Shown here piece after piece: positions 10,837 to 23,274 of a stretch of DNA of 64,000 nucleotides (position 1 is its first letter; every line of letters begins with the position of its first letter). The notes under the pieces are model-generated. The model was given only the letters and a program-made list of their open reading frames with translations. It ran no database searches and was not told the DNA's origin. This stretch comes from Buddleja alternifolia (taxonomy: Eukaryota; Streptophyta; Magnoliopsida; Lamiales; Scrophulariaceae). The translations under genes were made by a program, and so were the position numbers. The DNA lies in assembly GCA_019426215.1 (NCBI GenBank), contig CM033393.1:3444046-3508045 (forward strand), written 5' to 3'.

Positions 10837-13242
10837 GGAACTGAATTTACTAACCAATTTGTTGAGAAGTTTTGTACAAATTTTGGAATACTTCATGAGT
10901 ATTCTGCACCTAGAACACCTCAACAAAATGGAGTTGCTGAGATACGGAACAGAACGCTTAAAGAAGCCGCTAGGACGATGTTAGCAGAGTCCAAGCTGCC
11001 TCAAAAGTTTTGGACCAAAGCTATCAATACCGTTTGCTACACTCAGAACCGGTGTATGATCAGCAAGCAACATGAGAAGATTCCATATGAGTTGTGGAAG
11101 GGATGTAAGCCTAACATTTCGTATTTTCATGTATTTGGTTCAAAATGTTTCATTCATAACAATGGATCCCAAAGGCTAAGGACATTTGATCCTAAAGCGG
11201 ATGAGGGAATCTTTCTTGGTTATGCCAAGAATGGGAAGAGTTTTCGTATCCTAAATAAGATCAAATTGAAGGTTGAAGAATCCATTCATGTTGTGTTTGA
11301 TGATGCTAACCAAGAACCGAGTAAGGTCAATCCTGATGATGTAGGAATTGAAGATCTTGCCCAACAAGTGTCACAAATCAATCTTGGTGGTGATAGTGAT
11401 GATGAGATCTTTGTGCGAAATCCTAAGGTTACTCGTGAGGTTACAAATGATGATACTGTAAGAATCGCTGATGATCACGAAGAGAATGATCATCAAGAGC
11501 AAATTGGAACTGTGAATGATATAGCACCTGCGCAAGAGACAAATGAGGGTCCAGCGATTGATAATCAAAAGTCTCTTAACCCATTCCAACCAGATTGTAA
11601 ATGGCTTAGAGATCATCCACTAGAGCTAGTGATTAGAGATATTGAAGCACCTATTAAGACTAGGGCCGCTACAATCAATGAGGCCATGTTCGCAAGTTTT
11701 CTATCTTAAATGGAACCAAAGAAAGTGGATGAAGCGCTCAGTGATTAAAGTTAGGTAGAAGCGATGCAAGAAGAACTTAACCAATTTGAGAGAAGCAAGG
11801 TTTGGACACTAGTACCAAGACCAACTCACCAAGGAGTTATTGGGACTAGATGGGTTTTTAGGAACATGATGGATGAAGATGGCATTGTTATAAGAAACAA
11901 AGCCAGATTAGTCACTTAGGGTTATTGCCAAGAAAAGGGTATTGATTTTGATGAGACGTATGCCCCAATGGCCCGTCTTGAAGCGATTCGGATGTTCCTA
12001 ACATTTATCGCTTTCAATAAGTTCACAGTGTACCAAATGGACTTGAAGAGTGCTTTCCTGAATGGTAAACTCCAAGAAGAATTTTATGTGGAGCAACCAC
12101 CAGGATTCATCAACAATCATGGGAAAAGTATGATCTACAAATTGGATAAGGCACTTTACGGTTTTAAACAAGCACCAAGAGCATGGTATGACACTTTCTC
12201 TATCTTCCTTATAGGTAAAGGCTTTTCAAAAGGCAGTGTTGATACAACGTTATTTAAAATTATCCATAATGAAGATATTCTCTTAGTCCAAATATATGTT
12301 GATGATATTATATTCAAATCTACTAATAAGCGATTGTGTGAGAAATTTTTGAAAATGATGCATGATCAATTTGAAATGAGCATGATGGGTGAATTAACTT
12401 TCTTCTTAGGATTACAAGTTAAACAACTCCCTAATGGCATATTTATAAACCAAGCTAAATATAGAAGAGATATGATTAAGAAATTTGGTATGGAAAATGT
12501 ATCATCTTCAAAAATTCCAATAAGCCAAACTCTTAAGTTAGATAAAGATGAAAGTAGGAAGAAAATTGATATCACTAACTATAGAGGTATCATTGGATCA
12601 CTTCTTTATCTTACCGCTAGTAGACCTGATATTATGTTCTCGGTATGCATGTGTGCACGCTTTCAAGCTGATTCTAAACAATCACACTTAATTGCAACCA
12701 AGAAGATCCTTAAATACCTAAAAGGCACACAAAATGTGGGCTTATGGTATCCAATGGACTCTCCTTTTGAACTAATTGGTTATTCAAACGCAGATTTTGC
12801 AGGATGCAAAATAGATAGAAAGAGTACTAGTGGTACATGTCAATTTCTAGGTGATAGATTGATTTCGTGGCATAGTAAGAAACAACAATCCATAGCAACT
12901 TCTACCGCTGAGGCAGAATATGTAGCCGCTAGGAGCTGTTGTGCACAAATCCTTTAGATGAGGCAACAACTTAGAGATTATGGAACAATCTTAGGTCCTA
13001 CCCCAATCCATTGTGATAACCAAAGCGCTTTAGCTATGACCCAAAATCCAGTCTTTTATTCTAGAACTAAACACATTAACATTCGCTACCATTTCTTGCA
13101 TGACCATGTTCAAAAGAAAGATATCTCCGTGCACTTCATTGGTACTAACAAACAACTGACAGATATCTTCACCAAAGCGCTCAACGAACAACGCTTTCTC
13201 ACTTTGAGAAGTGAACTAGGTATGATTGATTTAAACACTTAA
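10837..13242 (+). pseudogene. Sirevirus-like copia pol (integrase C-terminus, RT, RNase H)
   Basis: A single reading frame runs through 10837-13242, broken only by five stop codons at 11707, 11746, 11752, 11917 and 12955. Visible are the integrase block SAPRTPQQNGVAE followed by NRTLKEAARTML (about 10895-10985), an acidic linker (about 11390-11560), the RT block QMDLKSAFLNG, PPGF, the catalytic IYVDDIIF (about 12292), SRPDIMFSVC, and the RNase H end WHSKKQQSIATSTAEAEYVA and TEALNEQRF-like KALNEQRF. The tail ends at the TAA of 13240-13242. All five stops can be explained as CAA/CAG-to-TAA/TAG or TGG-to-TAG, that is C:G to T:A changes. The 5' part of the integrase is missing. No functional polyprotein can be made. 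Confidence 0.9.
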
Positions 13243-13276
13243 TCATAAACCATCATATCTTTTACAGGCATAGAAT

Positions 13277-13350
13277 TTAGGGGGAATTCATTTTATTATA
13301 TTGTCTCAAGCGATTTCAAAATTGAAATAAGTTATCAATTTTAGGGGAAA
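13277..13350 (+). promoter_or_regulatory. Polypurine tracts after pol
   Basis: TTAGGGGGAA at 13277-13286 and AGGGGAAA at 13343-13350 follow the pol stop, well away from the LTR. Several polypurine tracts between pol and the 3' LTR are a published hallmark of Sireviruses. The surrounding 13243-14087 interval holds no coding frame that I can support. Confidence 0.5.
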
Positions 13351-16300
13351 CTTTAAAATTGTACTTATTCAAATCAATAAGCGTTTATGATAAAAAAAAA
13401 TAATTTCAAAATTCTGTGCATTGATCATTAGTGTTTATCTGTTATGCATGAAAAAATCAATCTCAAATAAAATACAAATGAAAATGCCTTTTCAAAAGCG
13501 ATTGAACTATATTAAAAGACTTCAGTGTTAAGAATATTCCCACTTAATCGCTAAGTAACTTTTTCTGAAATTCATGCATTGTTTTCATCGCTAAAAGGTA
13601 GCGTGTGGATAAGTCCAAAATATAAGATTTGACAAATGCTCACGCGCTCCTATCAAATCTAACTGACGGTCAATGATTCCTATAAATAGGCGGTTCAATA
13701 CAAGCATGTGTCTGGGTACGTGTCAGTGTACAATTAGGCGCGTGCAACTCACGCTAAACATTTTCAGAATTTCAAACGTTTTTGAAAAAGTAATTGCGGA
13801 CTCCAAAATTTAATAATTCACAGCAGTTATCCTATTTTACCGCACCTTTTTAAATCCGTATTCATGACTAAACGGCTGAGATTTAACTTTTGTTATTTCC
13901 AAAATTAATTTCTTGATATGTGGCACTTATCCAAGCTATTGAAGAGTTATTTTTGCCTCTATTTAAACCCTCCATAGTTTTAACAGAAAAACTTTATCTC
14001 TCTCAAAATTTCCTTTACTATAAAAACTCTCTCTCAAGGCAAAAATCATTCTTTCTAACTCTCTCAAAAAGCTTAAAACCTTCATCTATGGCACCACGAA
14101 AATCTTCCAAATCTACCACTGGAAAATCTTCCAATACTCCGAAACCAATCACAGTTAATGCCGGATTTCTGGTAAACTGGGACTATGTTTTCGATAATGT
14201 CCAAAAATTTCCTCTGAGGATTGTTCTTCTCCTTATCCAAGAATCAGGTCTACGAGAAATGCTTACTTCCCATTCAAACATTTATGAGGAAGAAACTCTT
14301 TTCTTCTTCAAGAACGCCAAAATTTCTGACGATGGAAACTCCATTTCCTGCGTCTTTTCGTTTGCCCGAGAGACCTTTGTTCTCGCTCCTCAACTTTTAT
14401 CTTCCTTACTGCAACTACCCAACGATAGAGAGAAGTTGAAGAAGTCACTCTTGGAGACGCCACCAAGATCTGGGCACTGGTCAAGAAAGATGACATTGAA
14501 GCTGCTTATGAAACCAACTTCAAGAAGAATCACATGAAGGGCGAATATGTCATTTTGGCTGACATTTGCTCCAAGATGATAGAGTGCAGGAAGGGTAGCT
14601 TCGACAAGATTTCAAACATTCAATATAAGATGATGGTAGCCATTCTGACCAAGTTGAAGATCAATTGGTCGATGTACATATTTAGTCGCTTTAAAGCAGT
14701 GATGGCTGAGTCAATGAATCCCAAGCCTTATGGGATTGTATTAAGTCGTGTCTTAAGCGCTAGCAGTTTTGTCAACATCGTTGGTAAGAAAGTCCTAGCG
14801 CTTAAGTTCTATGGGAAAAAGATGGTAGCTGAGCTGTTGAAACCCAAGCGACGGGGTGGTGCAGTGGTTCCCAAGGAAGAGCGCGAGTGACTCCTTGCGG
14901 AAGGCATTGTTCACAGCGATGATGAAGAGCAAGCGACTTCATCTTCATCATCATCAGAAGAGGAAATGGTGGTAAAGCGACCTAAAAGAAAAATCACTTT
15001 AAAAGTCGCTGAACCATCAAAGCCAGCCAAGAAGCAGAAAAAGAAGCCGGAGCCAAAGAAGAAGAAAAAATCGCCCTCTTCCTCTCCCATTTGATATTTC
15101 TCCAGAAGAAGAGGCTGAAGAGGAAGAAGTGCCTTTAGCACGTAAGAGTTCCACGCCAGGATAATCCTCTAGCGCTCCATCCGAGCCAGCGCTTAGAGAA
15201 TCATCTAATGTGTCTCCTCCCTCTCCTTCTGTACCAATCGCCGAGCCCACTGCTGGAGCCCTCTCAACATAGCTTGGTGATTATCAGGGTAATTACTTGT
15301 CTTAGACAATGTATTTTATCCTTTCCTACATTCTTTCTTTTAACACTAGGATAAAATTGTTCTTTCAGCATTTAGCGAATATAGAATCCAGCATACTCTG
15401 TATATAAGGGTTCAATTCCTATTCGTGCTGATCCCCTTACTACTCTCATTAATCTTGAAGATGATGAAGTAGTCCCGGTGCCTGAGGCTGTGGAAACTGA
15501 AGTTTTTAGATAACAAGTGACTGAAACAGTCGAAGAAAGTCCTCAAGGTAAGGGTTTTAGTCCTTTAATTGTCTATCTGTACTATGTGGAAATCTTGCTT
15601 GCTTTTCTCAAACGCTTGCATGTATCTGCTCAAAGCATGTCGGACGATGATACACCTCCTCCTGAGGTCAATGTTGAATTCGACGTGGAAATGGCAACTG
15701 TGCTAGATATCGCTAAAGAAGTTACACAAGTCCTTCCTGACGCTGAAATATCTCCAGCTCAAGAAGAGGCTATTAATGCTGAGCGGTCGATAGAAGTGGC
15801 CCCTATCCCAACCGAAGTGATTACTGTTGTTCCTACTCCAACAGGATCTCCTCCCCATGTCATTGATTTCTTTCCTCGTGGCTGCGATGCAGATGTTGAA
15901 TTCTACTATACAGCTAGAGAAAATGACATTCGAGCTTTGGTTGACATGGAGATAAATTTTCAAGATACTCTCCACAACCCATATATCTCTAATTCTGATA
16001 AGTTTGGATTCTTCGAGCGATTCGCTAATCTAAGTCTTTACAAACTTGAGCGTCTACAATCCCGTCTTGAATACATTCGGCGACCAGCGTTCAACACGAC
16101 AGAATTTGATGAAAAGCGTTTTAATTTTACTGGTCATTCAGCCGAAGCCTTTTACCCTTTACGCCAGAATAAGATCGTAATCAAAAATCCCCACATGGGT
16201 AATAGGTTGAAGAACGCAGACGAAGAAATCTTTAACAGAATTGGATACTCTGCCTATCCCAAAGTCATTCACTCTCCTCAAAATGCTCTATCCTCGGCTC

Positions 16301-16957
16301 TCCTTAAATTGTGGAAAGAAAAAGGACCAGTTGTCGCTGAGAGTCCTAATCCTATCAATTCATGGATAGAAGATGAAGCCCGTGAGTATCTAGCAAGATT
16401 ATAGGGTGACAATTATGATGAAGAAGTTGAGAGATTCTAGATACATCTCGCTGCTAGAGTAGATAAGAAAAAGGCTGATAAGCTTGGCAGAAGATGGATG
16501 ATGGATATCGCAAAATGGGCTGCATAATTTGTTTTGCATTTCTACACAATAGACGAACTAGTGACGTATCCCTTCTTGTTTCAGTTTGGAGTGGAATACA
16601 AACATAGAGGTTTTGCTGTTTTCCTACTTGAGCAGCGCCAGAACCTGGTGGAGAATATTAGCGACTTAACTTATTACAGACAATCTATAGAACGTTCTAT
16701 TCGGCAGCATCTAAGCTTAATCGCTCAGGGAGGACGCTATGTTTATCACCAAACTCAGAACTCTGTACAACGTATTCTTCCGGACCTAAATGAAGATGTT
16801 TCCACCAGTAAGCAACCCATCCTGCTAGGGCACAGTGCAGCTCACATGAGACTAGAAAATGACCATGCTGAGTTTGCCGAATTCTACAAAGACAGGAGAG
16901 CGATTGTAGAAAATGCACAATCGCTGGACATTACCTTCACTGAATACTTTAGCCTAA

Positions 16958-17218
16958 GAGGGTGTTTGGCTAAGCTTATAAGCTCCTCTAAACATCTTAT
17001 AAGATGTTTTAGAGCTTATAAGCTCTATAAATTTGTTTGGTAATTTTAAAAAAAAAACAGTTTATAAGACCAAAAAATAAGATGTTTAGGTCTTATAAGC
17101 TATTTTTTAAAAAGTAACTCAATCCCACCTTTTTTTAAACATCTTATAAGCTCCTAAAACATCTTATAAGATGTAAGAGCTTATAAGATGTTTTGGATAA
17201 GGTTAGCCAAACACCCTC
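16958..17218. mobile_element. 261-bp MITE (PIF/Harbinger-like) in accessory ORF
   Basis: Terminal inverted repeats GAGGGTGTTTGGCTAA and TTAGCCAAACACCCTC are perfect over 16 bp, flanked by TAA at 16955-16957 and 17219-17221. A 3-bp TAA/TTA duplication and a GTGTTTGG end suggest a Tourist-type (PIF/Harbinger) element. The inside is full of short palindromes (CTTATAAG, AGCTTATAAGCT, ACATCTTATAAGATGT). Removing the element plus one TAA (264 bp) rejoins the host reading frame exactly. Confidence 0.9.
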
Positions 17219-18193
17219 TAAATCCATTCAGAGGTTATAACCTTCAACCTGTCCTAATATGTGAGCACAATATCCAAGTGGTCAAGATGATTTCGCTTAT
17301 TCGGCCAGTGGATCAAGAAGTTTCTCAAGCGCTGATGCCTTCTATATTGGACTTCTACAATTCTTATATTTTAGGAGTTGATCTGCTAGAGGATGTGCAA
17401 TTTGCAGTCAGCACCGAAGACCGCATAGACGCTATATTCTTCATTCCGCAGACCAACATCTTAAGTCCAAGGCATGTTATGAAAGCGATTGGCCCACTCT
17501 GGGTCATTGCTGTTAAGAAATCTTCTCCTCCCGTGGAGATTGTTGAAATAGCAGAGGAACAAGCTCTTACTGTGGAAGTCGCTCAAACTGATAGCACTTC
17601 AGCGGTCGAGGTTCCATTTGTTGCTCAAGTTGCAGAAATTGATGTTGCGACTCAATCTGTTGACCAAGTGATTGAAGACGTGCAAGTTGAGCTGAATGAA
17701 GTTGCTGAGGAAGAACCTCTTATTTGTGATCAGGCTAAAGGTAAGGCTCCTACAGCGGTGCCCTCTCAAGCACTATCTTCTTCCAATGATTCATTAGACT
17801 CGGACTCCGAAAGTGATCAAGAGGCTTGAGATTTTCGAAAAGCAGTTCGAAATTCTCTTGGTAATATCTCAGGCTCGTGTTCTCGTTTGGAAGAGTGAAG
17901 CACTTCAACGCTTAATCAAGTAGAGAGAGTTCTTTAGACTGACATGAGAAATGTCAACAAGCTTACAATCTCTATCATGAATCGTATCGCTCTTCTTGTC
18001 AAAAAACTCTCTGATGACTTTAACTGGACGTTTACTTAGAATGCATCCGCTGATACTGAGCGACATACTTTTTCCAATCTAGCCTCTCAGAGTATCGCTA
18101 AGCAAGTTGCCCTTTTAGTGGATGAAGTCAAACTTCTTCGTCGGGACATTGCTGAGTTAAAAACCTCCCTTGATGATGCTAAGAAAGGGGAAG

Positions 18194-18467
18194 ATCTGAA
18201 AGAAAAGTCCCAAGTCAAAGCCTTGAAGGAGCCAATCTCTAAAACAGATAATAAACATTGGCGCACCATGTTCGGAGAAATAGTAAGCATAAAGAAGATG
18301 CTAACTAAGAAGCGTAAGCCAAGATACTAGATCTGAAAGAAAAGTCCCAAGTCAAAGCCTTGAAGGAGACAATCTCTAAAACAGATAATAAACATTGGCG
18401 CTCCATGTTCAAAGAAATAGTAAGCATAAACAAGATGCTAACTAAGAAGCGTAAGCCAAGATACTAT
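18194..18467. repeat. 137-bp tandem duplication in coiled-coil coding region
   Basis: A unit starting ATCTGAAAGAAAAGTCCCAA occurs at 18194 and again at 18331, 137 bp apart, with only a few differences. Since 137 is not a multiple of three it shifts the frame and creates the TAG at the junction (18328-18330). The homologous region of the second copy near 63.6 kb is single, so the duplication is specific to this copy. Confidence 0.9.
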
Positions 18468-18596
18468 CTAGGTAGACATTTGCTTCCGGACTTGGATATT
18501 AACTTCTTAGAGAGTATGGGTTTAAGCCAAGATACTATCTAGGCAGACATTTGCTTCCGGACTTGGATATTGACTTCTTAGAGAGTATGGGTTTTC
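18455..18596. repeat. 71-bp tandem duplication
   Basis: GCCAAGATACTATCTAGG...GAGAGTATGGGTTT appears at 18455 and again at 18526, offset 71 bp, with two visible differences. It overlaps the end of the 137-bp duplication and shifts the frame again. Two independent slippage-type events therefore lie side by side. Confidence 0.9.
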
Positions 18597-18846
18597 ATCC
18601 ATACGCTGGACCTCTTAGAAGACCTCTCAATTGGAAATCCACCAATGATCGAAGACAAGACATCTATCATGACTTGATTCGAGAACTTGGAATCACTCCT
18701 ATTGCTGAAATAACTTGTTGAGGCTAATCTAGCATTAGCTAACTTAACTAACTTTCCGAACGCTAACTTATGATTATTCTGTTTGGGCTTTTCTTTGAAC
18801 TCTTAATCTATAAAAGAGCTATACGAGTTAAGGTCTTGACATCATC

Positions 18847-18859
18847 AAAAAGGGGGAAA
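18847..18859 (+). promoter_or_regulatory. Polypurine tract at 3' LTR
   Basis: AAAAAGGGGGAAA directly abuts the LTR start TGTTAGGAA after one T. The second copy has the equivalent AAAAAGCGGGAAA on the minus strand at about 63030-63015. This is the expected plus-strand primer for a copia element. Confidence 0.8.
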
Positions 18860-18860
18860 T

Positions 18861-20346
18861 TGTTAGGAATTTCATGTTAGATGTTTTGATGATGACAAGA
18901 TAGGATTTTATGTTAGACCCCAAAAGAATGTAAGTTTATACTTTCATAGGACAAATTGTATAAGCATTTGAAAGGTTGTAACTTTATTAAGCTTGTAATT
19001 TTTATCTTTGTAGATTTTAGACTAAGTATTGGATACCAAGTTGCTAGTAGAATTCTAGGTGAGTCTATTAAAGATGAAATTGAAGATCAGTGTCTGAAGT
19101 AAAGCGAAGAAGAAGATTTTGTCTTAAGCAACTGTCAATCGCTATGGACTGTTTCAGGGTTCATGAATCAAGCGATCAAGAAGATCAGATTCACCTGAAA
19201 TAAATTTTGAAGTCACTAAGGACTTAAATGCAATCATTTAACGGGCATTCATTTCCAACGAAAAATAAATTCAAATGCATTAAATTCTTGATAAGAGCAT
19301 TAAATATGATAAAGACATATTGTATACGGAGCAAGCTACCTATTGACTTAGATTGTCAGAATTTCAGAGTTCAAACCTGCCACATCAAATCAGTGGAGCA
19401 GGATTTTAGGAATGTCAGAGAAAAAGGTATGACTCACTCGGGCCTGAGAGGCACGCACCTACATGTGTCCAACGGACAAATCCCAAAAAAATTGCCGATA
19501 AATACCTTACCTCAGCAAACCCTAAAAAGACGTACATACACAAGAAGGTCAACACTTTGCTGAATTATTTTCTCAAGAAAAGCTTAGAAACTCCATAGCC
19601 AAAATCCTTTCAAGCTTTTTCATATACATTCCAGACAGTCATAGATATCTCAAACATCTTCAAATAAGAACCATACACTATTCTTGAGATATCATAAGTT
19701 GTTTGAACTTCCTAAAATCAAACAAACTCGTGATCAAAATCCTCAACCTCATCTATCTGTGTGGAGAAGTTGTTGACTTTACACTCAGTATTTCTGAGTG
19801 AGAGAAGCTTGTTGGTGAAGATCTTCACTGGCGCTGAAGTCTATGTGATCAAGGAGCCCAAGATCATAATCCCCACCTCTATTTAGTAGAAGACTCTGTG
19901 TGATCCTTCGATAATCAATTTAGTAGAATTCCTCCAAGTGTTCAAGGAGAAGAAGGACGTAGCTGGGATTACACCACCCAGTGAACCTTACAAATTCTTG
20001 TGTTATTATACTGTCATATTGTCTTATTTTATATTTTATCACTTATCTTGAAAAAGACAAGTAAAATGGTTACGCGACTATTTGACCAAAACGAACGCTA
20101 AAACTTCCAAATCATTTTCGCTGTGCTAACCTTGATTAAGCGATCTAAGCATTACCCTACTTTGGTAAATTGCTAAAATTACTAAGTCTAAGTTATCTTT
20201 ACTGTAGCGCCTAACTTAACACTCAGCTCCCTAGGCGTTCAAATCTTTAAAAATGATACAAAATTTTTGAAGTTGAAAAAGACTTTAGGGTCTATTCAAA
20301 CCCCCCCCCCCCTCTAGACCCTTTCGTATGGCACTTGGGACCACCA
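18861..20346 (+). mobile_element. 3' LTR of Sirevirus-like copy 1
   Basis: Starts TGTTAGGAATTTCATGTTAG and ends GGGACCACCA, 1486 bp. The second copy, 61532-63013 on the minus strand, gives 1482 bp with the same ends, which supports both boundaries. A long C run (about 20301-20312) lies 30-45 bp from the end; copy 2 has the same feature as a run of 10-11. Open frames inside it are short and unsupported. Confidence 0.8.
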
Positions 20347-21545
20347 ATCTTGGACTTGGTCAGGAAACATATTTCTTTGAGAAATTCTTGGTATTAACTT
20401 ACATGATATTTTTTTTGAAATAATTGTAAGGAAAAAACATCACCATTGAAGTGTTTGAACAAATTTGAATGCCTGGAATAAGTGTACTGTGGACACAAAC
20501 TAGAGAACGTAGATTGATTAACACCTAAGATTGGATCATACATGTTAGAGCATAAGATCCACAAGTTAGGAGAAACATGGGAACACATGTCCGTTGGGAT
20601 TAGATCCCTATCCAAACACTCTCATATGTAGAGAGGTCGAATCCCTCTTCCCCGAGAACATGTTTATAGGGCCAATCAAGTTTTAAAATTTGATTTGTAC
20701 TGACTCTAGAGGGCATCATATAATGATACTGCGATTAGATCGATATGGAAAATATATGATCGACCGAGCCAATTCATTTTTAGGAGAATGTAACATGGCT
20801 TCACAGCTAACACTTCCAGTAATTCCACAGTTGAATAAGGCAATAAGTATGAAGTAACGAAGCACAGTTAGACATGATTCCTTCTATAAGAAATTGCCCA
20901 ATTCAATGTGGTCATGCGCTGCTCATCTGAGTATATTGAATAAGAAGTCCCTCCAAATTCATTCCTAAGACTTCATATGAGATATGACATAAGACGAAGA
21001 CTAATCTTTACATGAAAAGATATGGGGATGCCCAGTCTACATAGAAAAGACAAAGGTAGAAAAATTGGAGGTTAGATTCCTAAAAGGAGGATGTTTTGGT
21101 TATCTCGAGTAAATCTAAGGGATAACCCTTCTACCAATGTAATGATCGAAACATCACTATGGTCTTAGAGGCTCACTCTCTCAAGGAAGATTTCATAGGA
21201 GAGATGGTAGAAAGGTTGTTCTGGAAAGAACAAAAATGGAACTCTTTTGGAGACTACTATTCAAGAAATCAGAATCAAACCCGCTATGATACACACCACC
21301 AACAAATTGATCTGATAGAGCATCCCACCACCTAAGAGGTTATGGTTTCATGCTGTAGTAGAGGAAAACTAAGGATATGATCCCTCTATACATGACAAAT
21401 CGATAGTGAGTATAGAATCTGCGAGATGGTGTAAGACTGTTAAAAGCAAAGATGGATTGTATCAAGTCTAGAACCTAGTAGATCGCCTTGATGGTATTGT
21501 ACCCGTCATTGGAAAATGCATCTACAAGAAGGAAGATTGATTTAA
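20347..21545 (+). pseudogene. Old copia pol remnant interrupted by the Sirevirus-like element
   Basis: Very degenerate copia integrase-RT sequence, for example the block around 21040-21110 translating near VYIEKTKVEKLEVRFLKG. It closely matches 28560-29820 along its length (ACTGGTCAGGAAACATAT, AAGATCCACAAGTTAGGAGA, AGCATCCCACCACCTAAGAGG, AGTATAGAATCTGCGAGATG), so the two are copies of one family. It starts exactly at the end of the Sirevirus-like LTR, showing that the LTR element inserted here. It ends where a minus-oriented copia segment begins. Confidence 0.7.
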
Positions 21546-21549
21546 ATGT

Positions 21550-23274
21550 GAGATATTGTGAAAGTCTTTGCAACACTCTGTCGATATATGAGATGAAATT
21601 TGTTTCGATTGATGGCATCAAATGCATTTAGAAAATTTAAATAAATGTTACGATGCATAACCCCCACTTTCTGAGAAGAAATTATGCACTTAGACATTAA
21701 TTTAATTCTTCTAAATTTGATGGAGAACCGGGACAACCAATTTTCATTTATTCTAAATTCAGTTTTATTCCAGTGGGAGAATTTCGAGTTATTTAAATCT
21801 CACTTTGCACATTAGCCATTTATACCGTGCATTCATGATTTATATAAAATAGAAAATGCCTAGCAATTCTTTCACACATGCTTTCCATGGAAATATCTAG
21901 ATTGAGTCGAGCCAATGGCTCAATCACGGGTTAGGGACCTTATAAGATCTAACCTATGTCTAACTTTGGGTCTTCCAGCCCCAAGCAGATCTTCTTCCAA
22001 AAAGGTCATATTCTAATTAAATACATAGAAAGGTGCAACCTGCACATAAATTTGTGGAAAAATTAAAATACAAGATGGGGGGGTACTAAAAAACCCAATA
22101 TAATCCAGAAAACAAAACCTGAAGATAAAACCTAGTCTATGGAAAGCATTCCATAATAAACAAATATCAAAGCATTAAACAAAAACGATAATTAATATGT
22201 TGGAATTCTTACTAAAAGAATAGATTAAAATCCAATTTTAATTAAGTGTGGTTTGAAATATAATAGAATTAATTTAAATCCAATTATAAATTAATTCAAC
22301 TTTAATTCTATTTGTCAGAATATCAATTTAAAATCAAAAAATCAATTTTCAATTGATTTGACAAAGAATTAATTAAAAATAAATTCCTTTGTCTTGGATT
22401 AATTTTGATTTCCAATCTAATTTCAAATTAAGAATAAAATTAATATCCAAAATAATTTTATCCTTTAATTAATTTTAAAACTATCTTAAAATAACTTATT
22501 TATTTAATTTTAAAAATTAAGTTGACCCATGGGTGTATCCATGGGTTGACCTGTGTGTTGACCCCCAAGTTAAACCCAATTTTATTTTATTTTAAAAAAA
22601 AAATTATGTGGGCCGCTTCAAAAAATCAATTTCCAATTGATTCGACAAAGAATTAATTCAAAATAAATTCCTTTGTCTAGGATTAACTTTAATTTCCAAT
22701 CTAATTAAAAATTATGAATAAAATTAATATCCAAAATAATTTTATCCTTTAATTAATTTTAAAACCATTTAAAAATAAATAAATAATTTATTTAATTTTA
22801 AAAATTAGGTTGACCTATGGGTCTATCCATGGGTTGACCCTTGGGTTAAATCGGGTTTTTATTTGAAAAAATAAATAAATTATGTGGGTCGCAAAGCAGC
22901 CCACTCGATGTAGCCGCTCCGCGTCGCACATGCATAGCAGTACCCCTGGGCGAGCTGCGCAAGACGCACAGTCGGGTGGCACGAGTGAAAGGGTGGATGT
23001 TTCGACTTCTCCGAGTTGAAATTTTAGCAATTTTCTAAACCACATATTCATATTCATGTATTAATTAAAATCCACTATAAAAAACTGATTTACATTAAAA
23101 AAAAATATCATGTAATTGTCTAACAACAAGGATTTAATTTTTTAAAAATCACATCTACACATGAACAATATAACCTAACAATATTTTCATGATAAATTAA
23201 TCATAAACATAAATTTCCAACATACCAAATTTTTGAAAAATAATTAAAAGCCATAAAGTTGACTCTGATACCAC
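21550..23274 (-). mobile_element. Copia family A leader and internal region, minus orientation
   Basis: Reverse complement of this stretch matches the plus-strand internal region at about 27420-27740 (GGCATTTTCT, TGCAAAGTGAGAT, TGTCCCGG[CT]TCTCCATCAAA, AATTTCTTC). A tRNA-type primer-binding site, GACTCTGATACCAC on the plus strand (TGGTATCAGAGTC on the minus), sits at 23261-23274 next to the LTR. A GC-rich segment lies at 22895-23010. No intact gag or pol frame is seen. Confidence 0.7.
22335..22893. repeat. Tandem duplication of about 280 bp
   Basis: Two head-to-tail copies, about 22335-22617 and 22618-22893. Both contain AAAAAATCAATTT[TC]CAATTGATT, GACAAAGAATTAATT, ATAATTTTATCCTTTAATTA, GTTGACC[CT]ATGGGT and end with ATTATGTGGG[CT]CGC. 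The copies have diverged by small indels. Confidence 0.8.

Larger units (their letters stand above)
14088..18720 (+). pseudogene. Sirevirus-like accessory (env-like) region, heavily broken
   Basis: Begins MAPRKSSKSTTGKSS at 14088, a basic Ser/Lys-rich N-terminus, then a globular domain resembling the plant transposon-protein family (LVNWDYVFDNVQKFPLRIVL; ILADICSKMIECRKG; ALKFYGKKMVAELL). A frameshift near 14450 moves the frame and TGA lies at 14888. Next come a Lys-rich patch (about 15015-15075), an acidic/Pro-rich stretch, a second conserved block (15900-16400 and 16534-16957), an acidic tail (to 17829) and a coiled-coil (about 18085-18200, LLRRDIAELKTSLDDAKKG). Stops lie at 16402, 16438 and 16525, among others. 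The second copy (63263-64000, minus) shows a longer C-terminus, so this copy has lost its end. Its role in element biology is unproven. A MITE at 16958-17218 interrupts it. Confidence 0.7.
10837..20346 (+). mobile_element. Sirevirus-like Ty1/copia element, 5'-truncated
   Basis: From left to right: integrase-RT-RNase H (10837-13242), polypurine tracts just after pol, a long accessory/env-like region (14088 to about 18720), a final polypurine tract and a 1486-bp 3' LTR. An extra ORF between pol and the 3' LTR and several polypurine tracts in that interval are known features of Sireviruses. The 5' LTR, gag and protease are missing. The 3' LTR ends inside an older copia remnant whose sequence resumes at 20347. 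A second copy of the same family lies on the minus strand at 61532-64000. The lineage call is inferred from architecture and pol motifs. Confidence 0.75.

Noticed and set aside
15289..15635. Two GT...AG segments (15289-15368 and 15548-15635) as introns of the accessory ORF
   Set aside because: Consensus sites are present, but removing the second breaks the frame of the following conserved part, so there is no support for splicing.
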